Source: Streptomyces minutiscleroticus | GTDB lineage: Bacteria; Actinomycetota; Actinomycetes; Streptomycetales; Streptomycetaceae | Assembly (NCBI RefSeq): GCF_014650875.1 | Contig: NZ_BMVU01000014.1 | Span: forward strand, 62,001 to 126,000 | Direction of reading: 5' to 3' | Length of the DNA: 64,000 bases | In this document: positions 54,397-64,000 of the stretch, in pieces | Position numbering within the stretch: position 1 is the first letter of the stretch | Layout of the letters: each line of letters begins with the position of its first letter | The notes under the pieces: model-generated | Database searches by the model: none | What the model was told of the DNA's origin: nothing | What the model saw: the letters and a program-made list of their open reading frames with translations, nothing else | Program-made: the position numbers and the translations under genes

Positions 54397-55250
54397 AGCT
54401 TGGCGCGTGCCAGCTGGCGGGACTGGGCGACCAGCCGGCCGGCGGTGTCCCAGACCTCCGCGTCCTCCTCCAGGAAGCCGCCGGCGAGGTTGCGGGTGGT
54501 GACCGCGACGCGCAGCGGACCGGGCGCCGGGCGGCAGCGCACGTGCACGGTCAGCTCGACGGTGGGCACCCAGCCGGAGAGCCCCAGCTCGAAGGCGGTC
54601 GGCGGCAGCGCGTCCACCGCGAGCAGCAGCGAGAGCGGGTCGGCGTCGCGGCCGTCGGCGAGCCCGAACCAGGCGCGCATCTCCCCCTTGCCGGAGGGCG
54701 CGCCGAGCACCCAGCCGAGGGTGGCGGGGTCCAGCTTGATCCACAGCCGGTCCATGATCGCGGAGCTGCCGGTCACCGGCGAGGTGCCGGGCGGCGCGTC
54801 CTCGGCTCCGAAGCACTGCTCGACCGGCGGCATCGCGGGCGGCTCGGCGCTGGTGCGCACGTCGTCGGGCAGGGCGTCGAGGTCCCCGTACGAGGCCAGG
54901 ACGCGGATGCGCTCGACCTCGGTGCCGTCCTCGTCGTACTGGAAGAGCGAGGCCTGGCCGGTCGAGAGGGTGCGGCCGGTGCGGACGACGTCCGTGCGGA
55001 CGACCGCGGGACCCGGCCGGGAGGCGGTCAGGTAGTGCGCGGTGATCGTGAACGGGTCGCCGTGCGGCAGCGCGTCCGCCAGCGCCCGCCCCAGGACGGC
55101 CAGCAGGTAACCGCCGTTGACGGCTTTGATGATGGTCCAGCCGGCGGAGAGGTCGATGTCGTAGACGCCGGGCTCGCGTCGCGTGACGGCGGTGTCGCGG
55201 TCGAACTCGCTGTCGCCGATCGTGGCCTGTACGGCAGCTGCTTCTGACAT
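54393..55250 (-). CDS. Acyl-CoA thioesterase-like double-hotdog protein
   Basis: 285 residues. N-terminal hotdog with WTIIKAVNGGYLLAVLGRALADALPHGDPFTITAHYLTASRPG (the NGGY and HYL positions of the TesB-like family), then VVRTGRTLSTGQASLFQYDEDG; the C-terminal hotdog contains DALPPTAFELGLSGWVPTVELTVHVR. Expected to hydrolyse acyl-CoA; chain length unknown. ATG 55250 lacks a ribosome site, and AGTAAT-type sequence just upstream suggests a near-leaderless transcript. Confidence 0.85.
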   Translation of the reverse strand: MSEAAAVQATIGDSEFDRDTAVTRREPGVYDIDLSAGWTIIKAVNGGYLLAVLGRALADALPHGDPFTITAHYLTASRPGPAVVRTDVVRTGRTLSTGQASLFQYDEDGTEVERIRVLASYGDLDALPDDVRTSAEPPAMPPVEQCFGAEDAPPGTSPVTGSSAIMDRLWIKLDPATLGWVLGAPSGKGEMRAWFGLADGRDADPLSLLLAVDALPPTAFELGLSGWVPTVELTVHVRCRPAPGPLRVAVTTRNLAGGFLEEDAEVWDTAGRLVAQSRQLARAKL

Positions 55251-55344
55251 GACTGAACGGTACAACAGGTGATTACTAAGCGGTAGCTTGCGCTGCTGCG
55301 GCCACCTGACGCCGCGGTCGCCCGACGCGTGCCGCCGTCGGCCC

Positions 55345-56049
55345 TCACGCGCCGCCGGCCTGCCGCTCCCGCTCCTCCCAGCCGGCCGGCTCCTCCACCT
55401 CCGCCACCGTGGAGCGGCGGTTCCAGGCGCGCGGGGCGCGCCAGTGGTAGCGCATCGCCAGCAGCCGCAGGACGAAGGCGGTGAGCACGGCGAGCGCGGT
55501 GGTGACGGTGGTCAGCGCCTCGTACCGGATGCACAGGACGACCATCGTGGAGCCGACCATCGCGGGCACCGCGTACAGGTCGCGGTCCCAGCGCAGCAGC
55601 GAGGGCACCTCGTTGGCCAGGACGTCGCGCAGGACGCCGCCGCCCACGGCCGTGGCGAGGCCGAGCACCGCCGACGAGGTGAGGCCGAGGCCGTAGTCGT
55701 ACGCCTTGGTCGTGCCCGCCACGCAGAACAGCCCGAGTCCGGCGGCGTCGAAGACGTTCACGCCGGCCTGGATCCGCTCCACCTGCGGGTGGAGGAAGAA
55801 CACCAGCAGCGCGGCGAGCAGGGGCGTCAGGAAGTACCCCAGGTCCGTGAAGGCGGCCGGGGGCACGGCGCCGATGATCAGGTCCCGCAGCAGCCCGCCG
55901 CCCAGCGCGGTGACCTCGGCGAGCACGGCGATGCCGAAGACGTCGAAGTTCTTGCGGACCGCCAGCAGCGCGCCGGAGATCGCGAAGACGAAGATGCCGA
56001 TCAGGTCGAGCGCGTGCTGGACGGACGGGCTGAACAGTTGCTGAAGCAC
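55345..56049 (-). CDS. TRIC/UPF0126-type cation channel family protein
   Basis: 234 residues, about seven helices in two inverted-topology halves, each with the family signature: GGGLLRDLIIG (50-60) and GGGVLRDVLANEVP (136-149). Homologues form trimeric potassium-permeable channels. GTG 56049 is chosen because GAGAATGTCGGG precedes it and because the frame upstream runs into the neighbouring terminator hairpin. Confidence 0.9.
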   Translation of the reverse strand: MLQQLFSPSVQHALDLIGIFVFAISGALLAVRKNFDVFGIAVLAEVTALGGGLLRDLIIGAVPPAAFTDLGYFLTPLLAALLVFFLHPQVERIQAGVNVFDAAGLGLFCVAGTTKAYDYGLGLTSSAVLGLATAVGGGVLRDVLANEVPSLLRWDRDLYAVPAMVGSTMVVLCIRYEALTTVTTALAVLTAFVLRLLAMRYHWRAPRAWNRRSTVAEVEEPAGWEERERQAGGA

Positions 56050-56067
56050 CCCGACATTCTCACCCAG

Positions 56068-56108
56068 CGACGGGCCCCCGCCTTGCAAAGCAAGGCGGGG
56101 GCCCGTCG
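56068..56108 (-). terminator. Terminator of the oligopeptide ABC operon
   Basis: Perfect 19-bp stem (56068-56086 with 56090-56108, left arm CGACGGGCCCCCGCCTTGC) and an AAA loop, 25 bp past the last stop of the operon. Confidence 0.88.
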
Positions 56109-56133
56109 ACCGGCCGAACTGCCTGCGTCCGGC

Positions 56134-57381
56134 CTACTTCTCCTCGGCCTGCTTCTTCCCGGCCGGAGCCTTCTCGGCGGTGGTGGCGTCGGACGCCGCC
56201 CCGGTCTCGGCGGCCACCGCCGCCGAGGTCTCCGCCGACTCCTCCAGGACCGCGTCCGGCACCAGCTCCGCCGCCTCCTTGGCGTCGGAGAGCAGGATCG
56301 TGTCCTGCGGCGCCTGGTCCTCGAAGTTCTCCGGGTGGTGGCAGGCGACCCGCTGGCCCGGCCGCAGCTCCAGGAGCGGCGGCTCGGTGGTCTTGCAGAT
56401 CTCCGTCGCCTTCCAGCACCGGGTGTGGAAGCGGCAGCCGCTCGGCGGGGAGATCGGCGAGGGCACGTCGCCCTTGAGCAGGATGCGCTCGCTCTTGACA
56501 CCGCGCCGCGCCGGGTCCGGGATCGGCACCGCCGACATCAGGGCCTTGGTGTACGGGTGCATCGGCGCCTTGTACAGCGAGTTCCGGTCCGCGAGCTCGA
56601 CGATCTTGCCGAGGTACATCACCGCGATGCGGTCGGAGACGTGCCGGACGACGGACAGGTCGTGCGCGATGATCACGTAGGTGAGGCCCAGCTCCTGCTG
56701 GAGGTCGTCGAGCAGGTTGACGACCTGGGCCTGGATCGACACGTCGAGCGCGGAGACCGGCTCGTCCGCCACGACCAGCTTCGGCTTGAGCGCGAGCGCG
56801 CGGGCGATGCCGATGCGCTGGCGCTGGCCGCCGGAGAACTCGTGCGGGTAGCGGTTGTAGTGCTCGGGGTTGAGCCCGACCACCGACAGCAGCCGCTGCA
56901 CCTCCTTCTTGACCCCGCCCTCGGGCTCGACGCCCTGCAGACGGAAGGGGGCGCTGATGATCGTGCCGATGGTGTGGCGCGGGTTCAGCGACGAGTACGG
57001 GTCCTGGAAGACCATCTGCACGTCGCGGCGCATCGGGCGCATGCCCGCCACGCCGAGGTGCGTGATGTCCTTGCCCTCGAACTCGATCGTGCCGCCGGTC
57101 GGCTCGAGGAGCCGGGTGATCAGCCGGCCCATCGTGGACTTGCCGCAGCCCGACTCGCCCACGACGCCCAGGGTCTCACCGGCCCTGACCTCGAAGTCGA
57201 GGCCGTCGACCGCGTGCACCGCGCCGACCTGCCGCTGGAGCAGCCCCTTCTTGATCGGGAAGTGCTTCTGCAGCCCGGTCACCTTCAGCAGGGTCTCGCC
57301 GGGCGCGGCGTCCTTCGTGAGGGTGGCGCCGGCGCTCTGCGCAGGGGCGGCCACTGCTTTGTCCTCTGCGTTCTCGCTCAC
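56134..57381 (-). CDS. Oligopeptide ABC transporter ATP-binding protein (DppF/OppF type)
   Basis: 415 residues. Walker A VVGESGCGKSTMGR, Q-loop MVFQDPYSSLNPRHT, signature EFSGGQRQRIGIARAL, Walker B LVVADEPVSALDVS, H-loop IAHDLSVVRHVSD, and the oligopeptide-specific C-terminal CRFHTRCWKATEIC cysteine motif. An Ala/Glu/Lys-rich tail (about 360-415) is longer than usual. GTG start overlaps the previous stop (GTGA at 57378-57381). Last gene of the operon. Confidence 0.95.
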   Translation of the reverse strand: MSENAEDKAVAAPAQSAGATLTKDAAPGETLLKVTGLQKHFPIKKGLLQRQVGAVHAVDGLDFEVRAGETLGVVGESGCGKSTMGRLITRLLEPTGGTIEFEGKDITHLGVAGMRPMRRDVQMVFQDPYSSLNPRHTIGTIISAPFRLQGVEPEGGVKKEVQRLLSVVGLNPEHYNRYPHEFSGGQRQRIGIARALALKPKLVVADEPVSALDVSIQAQVVNLLDDLQQELGLTYVIIAHDLSVVRHVSDRIAVMYLGKIVELADRNSLYKAPMHPYTKALMSAVPIPDPARRGVKSERILLKGDVPSPISPPSGCRFHTRCWKATEICKTTEPPLLELRPGQRVACHHPENFEDQAPQDTILLSDAKEAAELVPDAVLEESAETSAAVAAETGAASDATTAEKAPAGKKQAEEK

Positions 57382-58471
57382 AGCTTCGGCGCAATCTCTT
57401 CGGTCCAGATACGCTCCCGCTGCTCCTGCGACATGTGGCAGGCGGCCCAGTGCTTGCTGCCGACCTCGGTCAGCTCGGGCCGGACCGTGCGGGTGACGTT
57501 GTCCTTGGGCACGTCGGCGTACGGGCAGCGCGGGTTGAAGGCGCAGCCCGACGGGATGTTGATGAGGGAGGGCGGGGAGCCCTTGACCGGGATGAGGCGT
57601 TCCTGCTGGTCGCGGTCGAGGCGCGGCATCGAGCCCAGCAGGCCCCAGGTGTAGGGGTGGCGGGGCTCGTAGAACACCTTCTCGGCCGGGCCGCGCTCGA
57701 CGCAGCGGCCGCCGTACATCACCAGGAGGTCGTCGGCCAGCTCGGCGACGACGCCCAGGTCGTGGGTGATGATGATGACCGCGGAGCCGAACTCCTTCTG
57801 CAGGTCCCGGATCAGGTCGAGGATCTGCGCCTGGACGGTCACGTCCAGGGCGGTCGTCGGCTCGTCCGCGATCAGCAGCTCGGGGTTGTTGACCAGCGAC
57901 ATCGCGATCATCGCGCGCTGGCGCATACCGCCGGAGAACTCGTGCGGGTAGTTGTCCACCCGCTTGTCCGGCTGCGGGATGCCCACGCGGTCGAGCATCT
58001 CCACGGCGCGGCGCCTCGCGGTCTTCTTGTCCACGTCGTGGTGGATGCGGTACGCCTCCACGATCTGCTGGCCGATCGTGTAGTACGGGTGCAGCGCCGA
58101 CAGCGGGTCCTGGAAGATCATCGACATCTCCCGGCCGCGCAGCTTGCGCACGTGGTCGGGGTCGGCGGAGAGCAGCTCGGTGCCGTTCAGCCAGATCTCG
58201 CCGGAGATCTGCGCCTTGCGCTTGCCGTACTGGCCGGCGGTGTGCAGGCCCATGATGCCGAGCGAGGTCACCGACTTGCCGGAGCCGGACTCGCCCACGA
58301 TGCCGAGGGTCTTGCCCTTCTCCAGCGTGAAGCTGAGGCCGTCGACGGACTTCACCAGGCCGTCGTCGGTCGGGAAGTGCACCTTCAGGTCGCGCACTTC
58401 CAGGAAGGCGGAGGGAGCGGGGGAGGCCGCGGCGGGCTCACCCACGGCGGCCCCGCTCTTGGTCGATTCGG

Positions 58472-58475
<4 letters not shown>
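57378..58475 (-). CDS. Oligopeptide ABC transporter ATP-binding protein (DppD/OppD type)
   Basis: 365 residues. Walker A GIVGESGSGKSVTSLG, MIFQDPLSALHPYYT, signature EFSGGMRQRAMIAMSL, Walker B LLIADEPTTALDVT, ITHDLGVVAELADD, and the C-terminal CAFNPRCPYADV cysteine motif. ATG overlaps the permease stop (ATGA, 58472-58475), so the three downstream genes are translationally coupled. Confidence 0.95.
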
Positions 58476-59470
<995 letters not shown>

Positions 59471-59577
59471 AGCTAACGGCCCGCTGCGGACCGCGGGCCA
59501 CTGGGATCCACCAGTGGCCCGCGGTCACGCCGCGCCGGCCTTCACCTGCCTTTCGTGCCGTACGGCGGGTGTACCGG

Positions 59578-61371
59578 TTACTTCTCGGACTTCAGGCCGA
59601 GGTTGACGAAGTCGTACTGACCGCTGTAGCCGTCGGTCGTGTAGACGTTCGCCAGTCGGCTGGAGCGCCAGTTGATGAACTTCTCGAAGACGAAGGGCAG
59701 GTAGTAGCCGCCCTCCATCACCTTGTGGTTGATCTCCTTGGCGATGTCGGCCTTCTCGGCGTCGTCCAGCGTGTTGACGTAGTCGTCGAACAGGCCGTCG
59801 ATCTTCTTGTCCTTGATGAGCGCGTAGTTGTTGTTACCGCTCTCCAGGATGTAGTCGCTGTTCCACAGCGGCAGACCGTAGCCCTGGACGGACGGGAAGT
59901 CCGGGCCCCAGCCCATGATGATGATGCCGTAGCCCTTCTTCTTCACGTTCGAGGGGCTGCCGATGATGCCGGTGGTCTGCGAGCCGTCGAACTGGTCGAT
60001 GTCGACGGTGATGCCGACCTTCTTCAGCGACGCCTGGAGCGACTCGGCGGTGGCCACCTCGACCGGCTTGTTGTTGCGGACGGCGATGGTGGTCTTGAAG
60101 CCGTTCGGCTTGCCGCAGGCCTTGAGCTCTTCCTTGGCCTTCTCGACGTTGCCCTTCTTGTTCGCCCCGGCGAGGTCGTACGGGTCGTAGTCCTGGCCCT
60201 CGGAGCCCGGGACGGACGGCGGCAGCATGTTGGTGCCGATGTCACCGCCGGCCTGCGGGCCGCCGCGGGCGGTCTGGAGCGACACGTGGTCGGCGCCGTA
60301 GATCACGGCCTTGCGGCAGTGCTCGTTGTCGAAGGGCTTGACGCTCTGCGGGAAGACCGCGTAGCGGATGTAGCCGGAGACCGGGTTGTCCAGGTTCTCC
60401 TTGTGCTCGTTCAGGGCGGTGGTGCGGCCCTGCGGGGACAGACCGGTCTGGGCGAGGTCCAGGTCGTAGTCGCCGGCGATCAGGCGCTGGTCCAGCTCGT
60501 TGGCGTTGGAGAAGAACTTGATCGAGATCTTGTCCGGGTACGCCTTGCGGATCGGGTCCGAGGACTGCTTCCACTCGGTGTTGCGGACCAGCACGAGGTT
60601 CTTGCCCGGGCTGTAGGACTCGAACTTGTACGGACCCGAGGAGAACGGGTGCAGGCCGTACTTGGACTTGGTGTCCTTGTCCTGGCGGACCGGGGACGCG
60701 GAGGTCAGCGCCAGCATCTCCTCGAAGTCCGAGTTGGCCTTCGGGAGCTTGAAGACGATGGTCTTGTCGTCCGGGGTCTCGATCGCCTTCAGGCCGAGCT
60801 TGTCCTTGGACTTGTCCTTGTACGGGCCCTCGTACTCGTCCTTGGGGTCGAGCACCTCCTTGAGGTACGTCGGACCGCCGGACAGCACGTCCTGCGCCCA
60901 GGAGCGCTCGATGCCGTACTTGACGTCCTTGGAGGTGATCGGCTTGCCGTCCTCCCAGGTGATGCCGTCACGCAGGGTGTACGTGTAGGTCTTGCCGTCG
61001 TCGGAGACCTTGGCGACCCCGGTGGCGAGGTCCGGGGCGATCTCGGCGCCGGCCTTGCCCGGCTCCGTCTTGTTCGTGACGAGCTGGCGGGAGTAGTAGC
61101 GGGAGAAGTTCCACATGAAGCCGTAGTAGCCGCGCGTGGTGTCCCACGAGTCGGCGTCCTGGGCGCTGGCGAACTTCAGCTCGCCGCCCTTCTTGGCCAG
61201 CGAGGCCTGGGCGACCTTGTTGTTCGCGGCGTCGAAGCCGGCCGCGCCGTTCTTCGATCCCCCGCCGTTGTCGTCGCCGCCGCCGCACGCCGCGGTGGTC
61301 AGCAGCGCGGCGACCACTGCGGCAGCGGCCAGAGCCTGCTTGCGCCGCCCTGAGGTGCGTTGGGTAGTCAC
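59578..61371 (-). CDS. Oligopeptide-binding lipoprotein (SBP family 5)
   Basis: 597 residues. Lipobox TTAAC with Cys29, Gly/Asp/Asn linker, then an SBP_bac_5 fold: DGKTYTYTLRDGITWEDGKPITSKDVKYGIERSW, NEHKENLDNPVSGYIRYAVFPQSVKPFDNEHCRKAVIYGAD, MGWGPDFPSVQGYGLPLWNS. Captures peptides (or another linear solute) outside the cell. GTG 61371 preceded by GGAGG at 9 nt. Unusually it is the second gene, after the DppC-type permease rather than before both permeases. Confidence 0.95.
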   Translation of the reverse strand: MTTQRTSGRRKQALAAAAVVAALLTTAACGGGDDNGGGSKNGAAGFDAANNKVAQASLAKKGGELKFASAQDADSWDTTRGYYGFMWNFSRYYSRQLVTNKTEPGKAGAEIAPDLATGVAKVSDDGKTYTYTLRDGITWEDGKPITSKDVKYGIERSWAQDVLSGGPTYLKEVLDPKDEYEGPYKDKSKDKLGLKAIETPDDKTIVFKLPKANSDFEEMLALTSASPVRQDKDTKSKYGLHPFSSGPYKFESYSPGKNLVLVRNTEWKQSSDPIRKAYPDKISIKFFSNANELDQRLIAGDYDLDLAQTGLSPQGRTTALNEHKENLDNPVSGYIRYAVFPQSVKPFDNEHCRKAVIYGADHVSLQTARGGPQAGGDIGTNMLPPSVPGSEGQDYDPYDLAGANKKGNVEKAKEELKACGKPNGFKTTIAVRNNKPVEVATAESLQASLKKVGITVDIDQFDGSQTTGIIGSPSNVKKKGYGIIIMGWGPDFPSVQGYGLPLWNSDYILESGNNNYALIKDKKIDGLFDDYVNTLDDAEKADIAKEINHKVMEGGYYLPFVFEKFINWRSSRLANVYTTDGYSGQYDFVNLGLKSEK

Positions 61372-61441
61372 GATCTCGGATCCTCCGGATTAGATGAGAG
61401 ACCCCGTGCAGGTTCCACGGGAAGCTGGTGCGGTACGGCGG

Positions 61442-62455
61442 TCAGCGGGAGCCCTTCGGGTCCAGCGCGTCGCGCACGCCGTCGCCGAAGAGGTTGAAGG
61501 CGAGAACGGTGATGAAGATCGCCACGCCCGGGATCACCATGTACATGGGATCCGACTTGTAGTAGTCGATCGCGCTCGACAGCATCTGTCCCCAGGAGGC
61601 CGTCGGCGGCTTGACGCCCACACCCAGGAAGCTGAGCGCCGCCTCGGTGAGGATGTTGGTGGGGATCATCATCGTCGTGTAGACGATGATCGGCGCGATC
61701 AGGTTGGGCAGCAGTTCCTTGAACAGGATGTAGAACCGTCCCGCGCCCAGCGAGCGGGCCGCCTCGACGTACTCCCGCTCGCGCAGCGAGAGCGTCTGAC
61801 CGCGCACCACACGCCCGATGTAGGGCCATCCGAAGAAGCCGATGACCAGGATCATCACGAACAGGCGCACGCCCGTGCCGGTCAGGCCCAGCAGCTCGTT
61901 CGGCATGACCGAGACCAGCGCGATGATGAAGAGCAGCTGCGGGAAGGCCAGCAGGCCGTCCATGACGCGGCTGATGGCGGCGTCGACCCAGCCGCCGAAG
62001 AAACCGGCGAGGACACCGAGGATCGTGCCGAGGACCACGGCGACGACCGCGGAGAGGAAGCCCACGAGGAGCGAGATCCGGGCGCCGTAGACGATGCGGG
62101 CGAAGATGTCGCGGCCGCTGACCGGCTCCACGCCCAGGAGGTGGTCGCCGCTGATGCCGCCCAGGGATCCGACGGGCGTGCCGAACAGCGGGTCGATCAG
62201 GTCCTCGTGGTGGACCTCCGGATCCTGTCCGACCAGAGCGGTGATCACGGGCGCGAGCAGCGCGATGGCGATGAGCACCAGGACGATGACGCCGCCGGTC
62301 AGGGCGAGCTTGTCGCGCTTGAGGCGCTCCCAGGCGATGCGGCCGAGCGAGCGGCCCTGGACGGCCTGCCGCTTCTCCTCGGCATTGGCGACCGCCGCCT
62401 CCTCGGCCGCACTGGGGGCCGCTTCTGCGGTCGGCTCGTGCAATGGTGCCGTCAT
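61442..62455 (-). CDS. Oligopeptide ABC transporter permease (DppC/OppC type), first gene of operon
   Basis: 337 residues. A cytoplasmic Ala/Glu-rich N-terminus, KRDKLALTGGVIVLVLIAIALLAPVI (helix 1), HLLGVEPVSGRDIFARIVYGARISLLVG (typical of DppC) and the EAA loop EYVEAARSLGAGRFYILFKELLPNLIAPIIV. ATG 62455, AGAGGGG 11 nt upstream. The operon promoter lies in the 700-bp gap upstream. Confidence 0.94.
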   Translation of the reverse strand: MTAPLHEPTAEAAPSAAEEAAVANAEEKRQAVQGRSLGRIAWERLKRDKLALTGGVIVLVLIAIALLAPVITALVGQDPEVHHEDLIDPLFGTPVGSLGGISGDHLLGVEPVSGRDIFARIVYGARISLLVGFLSAVVAVVLGTILGVLAGFFGGWVDAAISRVMDGLLAFPQLLFIIALVSVMPNELLGLTGTGVRLFVMILVIGFFGWPYIGRVVRGQTLSLREREYVEAARSLGAGRFYILFKELLPNLIAPIIVYTTMMIPTNILTEAALSFLGVGVKPPTASWGQMLSSAIDYYKSDPMYMVIPGVAIFITVLAFNLFGDGVRDALDPKGSR

Positions 62456-63156
62456 CGTGGCAGGGACCCCTCTCAACCGGCTGTAGCCGGGCCGCACTTG
62501 CCGCTGTAGCGGCATGATCGTCCGTCGTACACAGGGGCGAGGCGCCCCCGGATCGGGAGTCTTCAAGACGTGAGCGATCTGCGGCCAGTCTTGACGGGGA
62601 ATGGATGCGCAAACGTGATGCTGTTTGAGGGATTCCGTTATCCGAACGCTGGGTAACGGGCTTCGGACGCATGACACTTGCCTCACAAGGGGACACCAGC
62701 ACCTCTGTATGCCTTACCCGTCGTAACGGACATTCGCCGCTTGCCCTCTCGGAGCCGCAGGTCATTCAGGTGCCAGGAAAACGGAACCACTTGGTCCGCA
62801 CGAGGCGCACGCGTACCGCCGAGTCACGCGCGAAGGACGCCGACACGCTCCGTGACGACGGAAACCGGACGAGTGAGCGCCCCGGGGGACGGCCGCCGGA
62901 GGGCGCCTCCGGCCGTTCCAGCCTACGGCCGGCCGCGCGCCGCCTCTCCGGCGGCGGGCACGGCGCGGCCTCCGGCAGGGGGGACCGGGCCGTTGTCAAG
63001 AGGGCGCGCGCTTCCGGCGGGCCTGCGGGGTCCGGCCGGGCCGGAGGGCCCGGTGAGACCGAAGGGCCCGGTCAGACCCGAGGGATTCGTGAAGTCGGAG
63101 GGCTCCGTGGAGCCACAGGGCTCCGTCAGGCCGCAGGACCGGGTGGGGCGCCGGGC
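62456..63156. promoter_or_regulatory. Promoter region of the oligopeptide operon and gap to sseB-like gene
   Basis: 701 bp without a convincing gene. A near-perfect dyad CCGTTATCC-GAACGCT-GGGTAACGG (62635-62659, 8 of 9 pairs) and a related TTACCCGTCGTAA (about 62714-62726) 70 bp further up may be operators of the ABC operon, which reads leftward. The stretch 62580-62760 is the least GC-rich. From 63044 on there are degenerate 18-bp repeats (listed separately). Confidence 0.45.
63044..63151. repeat. Six degenerate 18-bp tandem units
   Basis: Units of 18 bp start at 63044, 63062, 63080, 63098, 63116 and 63134; the first two read GAGGGCCCGGTGAGACCG and AAGGGCCCGGTCAGACCC. Each could encode a hexapeptide of the form E-G-x-V-x-x on the plus strand, but no start or ribosome site exists. 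Ends 5 bp before the sseB-like stop codon. Confidence 0.75.
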
Positions 63157-63942
63157 TCAGTAGGCCCGCGGGTAGCCGTAGCCGCCCGTGGCGGGGGCGG
63201 GCGCCGCGTGCGCCTCGCGGTCGTAGAACGGCCGGGCGTTGGCCCGCATCCACATCGCCACCGGGTCGTAGGCGTCGGACATCGCGACGGTCGACACCGC
63301 GAGGCCGTCCGGCACCGCCCCGACGGACTGCTGCATCATCGCCCGCACCGAGTCCACCGCCTGCGGGCCGGTGTCGTACACGTCGAGGCCGACGGCCAGG
63401 TACGGCGCGCCGAGCGCGGGCTGCACCCAGGCGCGGCGCAGCGCCCGCACGGCGGACGTGCGGTGCGCGTTCTGCGTGAGCAGCGCCCAGAACTGGGGGA
63501 TCTCGATGCCGGGCTCCGACAGCCGCAGCGGGCCCGCGGGCTGGCGCTCCAGGCCGGTGGCGATGCGGCGCAGGTCGAGCCAGGGGACACCGACGCCGCC
63601 GCCCGGCGCGTGCGGGTTCAGCCAGAGACCGTAGTGGTCGGGGTAGAGGGTGCGGGCCACGTCGAGGCCGTCGACCACCTCGTACGAGCGGTTCCAGCCG
63701 CTGGCGGAGAGCTCCTGGGCGGAGGTGACGCAGGGGGCGTAGTTGACCCCCTCCACCTCCATGTTCCCGTACTGGGCGTCGGGGGAGCCGGCCTGGCCGT
63801 GCCACAGCAGCATCCAGATCTGACCGGCCGAGGGGGTCGCGAGGGCGCGCAGCAGCGCCTCGTACGCGTCGTAACGCCCGGGCGTCACTTGGCGCAGCAT
63901 GTGCTCGACCTGCCCGGCCGCGGCCGTGCCCGACGCGCTCAC
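63157..63942 (-). CDS. SseB-family protein (enhanced serine sensitivity type)
   Basis: 261 residues. The N-terminal half contains LRQVTPGRYDAYEALLRALATPSAGQIWMLLWHGQAGSPDAQYGNMEVEGVNYAPCVTSAQELSASGW-type sequence and the C-terminal half TGPQAVDSVRAMMQQSVGAVPDGLAVSTVAMSDAYDPVAMWM, which I associate with the SseB family of actinobacteria; biochemical role not established. Soluble, no signal peptide. GTG 63942 is preferred with GAAGGGGCGG upstream; a TTG two codons earlier is possible. Confidence 0.75.
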   Translation of the reverse strand: MSASGTAAAGQVEHMLRQVTPGRYDAYEALLRALATPSAGQIWMLLWHGQAGSPDAQYGNMEVEGVNYAPCVTSAQELSASGWNRSYEVVDGLDVARTLYPDHYGLWLNPHAPGGGVGVPWLDLRRIATGLERQPAGPLRLSEPGIEIPQFWALLTQNAHRTSAVRALRRAWVQPALGAPYLAVGLDVYDTGPQAVDSVRAMMQQSVGAVPDGLAVSTVAMSDAYDPVAMWMRANARPFYDREAHAAPAPATGGYGYPRAY

Positions 63943-64000
63943 CCTCAACCGCCCCTTCGCGACAAACCTGACGAACCTGTCCCACGCGCCCGGGGTGCCG

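Noticed and set aside
62766..62999. A 77-codon minus-strand frame in the gap before the ABC operon
   Set aside because: Arg/Pro/Ser-rich product without domain, ribosome site or codon bias; judged non-coding.

Overview
This 64 kb window is chromosomal DNA of a Streptomyces-type actinomycete. The base composition is very GC-rich with almost exclusive G/C third codon positions, GTG starts are common, TTA codons are nearly absent (two found), and gene content and order resemble the core chromosome of Streptomyces around the ilv/leu, gat and ligA loci (the SCO5474-SCO5529 neighbourhood of S. coelicolor, named from memory and not checked by search). No tRNA, rRNA, CRISPR array, prophage or complete insertion sequence was found.

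Layout. 1-5.6 kb: end of a secreted-protein gene, then a divergent pair of secreted glycosidases (GH3 with carbohydrate-binding and Calx-beta modules; GH30 with a ricin-type lectin) that together look like a beta-glucan degradation unit. 5.6-12 kb: branched-chain amino acid genes cimA, ilvE and leuB, followed by a Tat-exported purple-acid-phosphatase-like lipoprotein. 12-17.4 kb: a small conserved protein, a membrane protein, and proline catabolism (pruA, proline dehydrogenase) with a divergent PucR-type regulator. 17.4-21.1 kb: an accessory-looking block with a TetR regulator, a divergent MFS drug-type exporter carrying a TTA codon, and a zinc alcohol dehydrogenase behind a 30-nt inverted repeat. 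21.2-26.9 kb: serA, ilvC, ilvN and ilvB, with a classical attenuation leader (leader peptide containing Ile-Leu-Val-Leu, then an intrinsic terminator) in front of ilvB. 27-30 kb: a membrane PAS-GGDEF-EAL protein (CdgF-like) with an intact GGDEF and I-site, a degenerate EAL domain and an in-frame TTA codon. 30.4-37.4 kb: 2-hydroxyacid dehydrogenase, aldo/keto reductase, PQQ-type sugar dehydrogenase lipoprotein, a MITE-like element, two small proteins and an MMPL exporter. 37.7-41.3 kb: gatC-gatA-(small membrane gene)-gatB. 41.9-49.3 kb: a second GGDEF-EAL protein (RmdB-like, EAL intact), ligA, a MetE-C-like protein, an SDR, a LOG-family protein and a DUF427 protein. 49.4-52.5 kb: mnmA and a cysteine desulfurase (a sulfur-relay pair for tRNA thiolation) with a Tat-exported amidase between them. 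52.6-56 kb: minisatellite repeats, small membrane proteins, a TetR regulator, an acyl-CoA thioesterase-like protein and a TRIC-family channel. 56-62.5 kb: a five-gene oligopeptide ABC importer. 63.2-63.9 kb: an SseB-family protein.

How the genes work together. Most of the window is housekeeping amino-acid metabolism, tRNA charging and modification, and DNA ligation. The regulatory interest lies in two c-di-GMP enzymes about 12 kb apart with complementary intact and degenerate domains, in bldA-type TTA control of one of them and of the exporter, and in several well-formed cis elements: paired TetR operators placed in promoter spacers, attenuators, a large dyad before the alcohol dehydrogenase, and many perfect GC hairpin terminators. 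I did not find a clear-cut novel multi-gene defence or biosynthetic system; the best candidates for new biology are regulatory.
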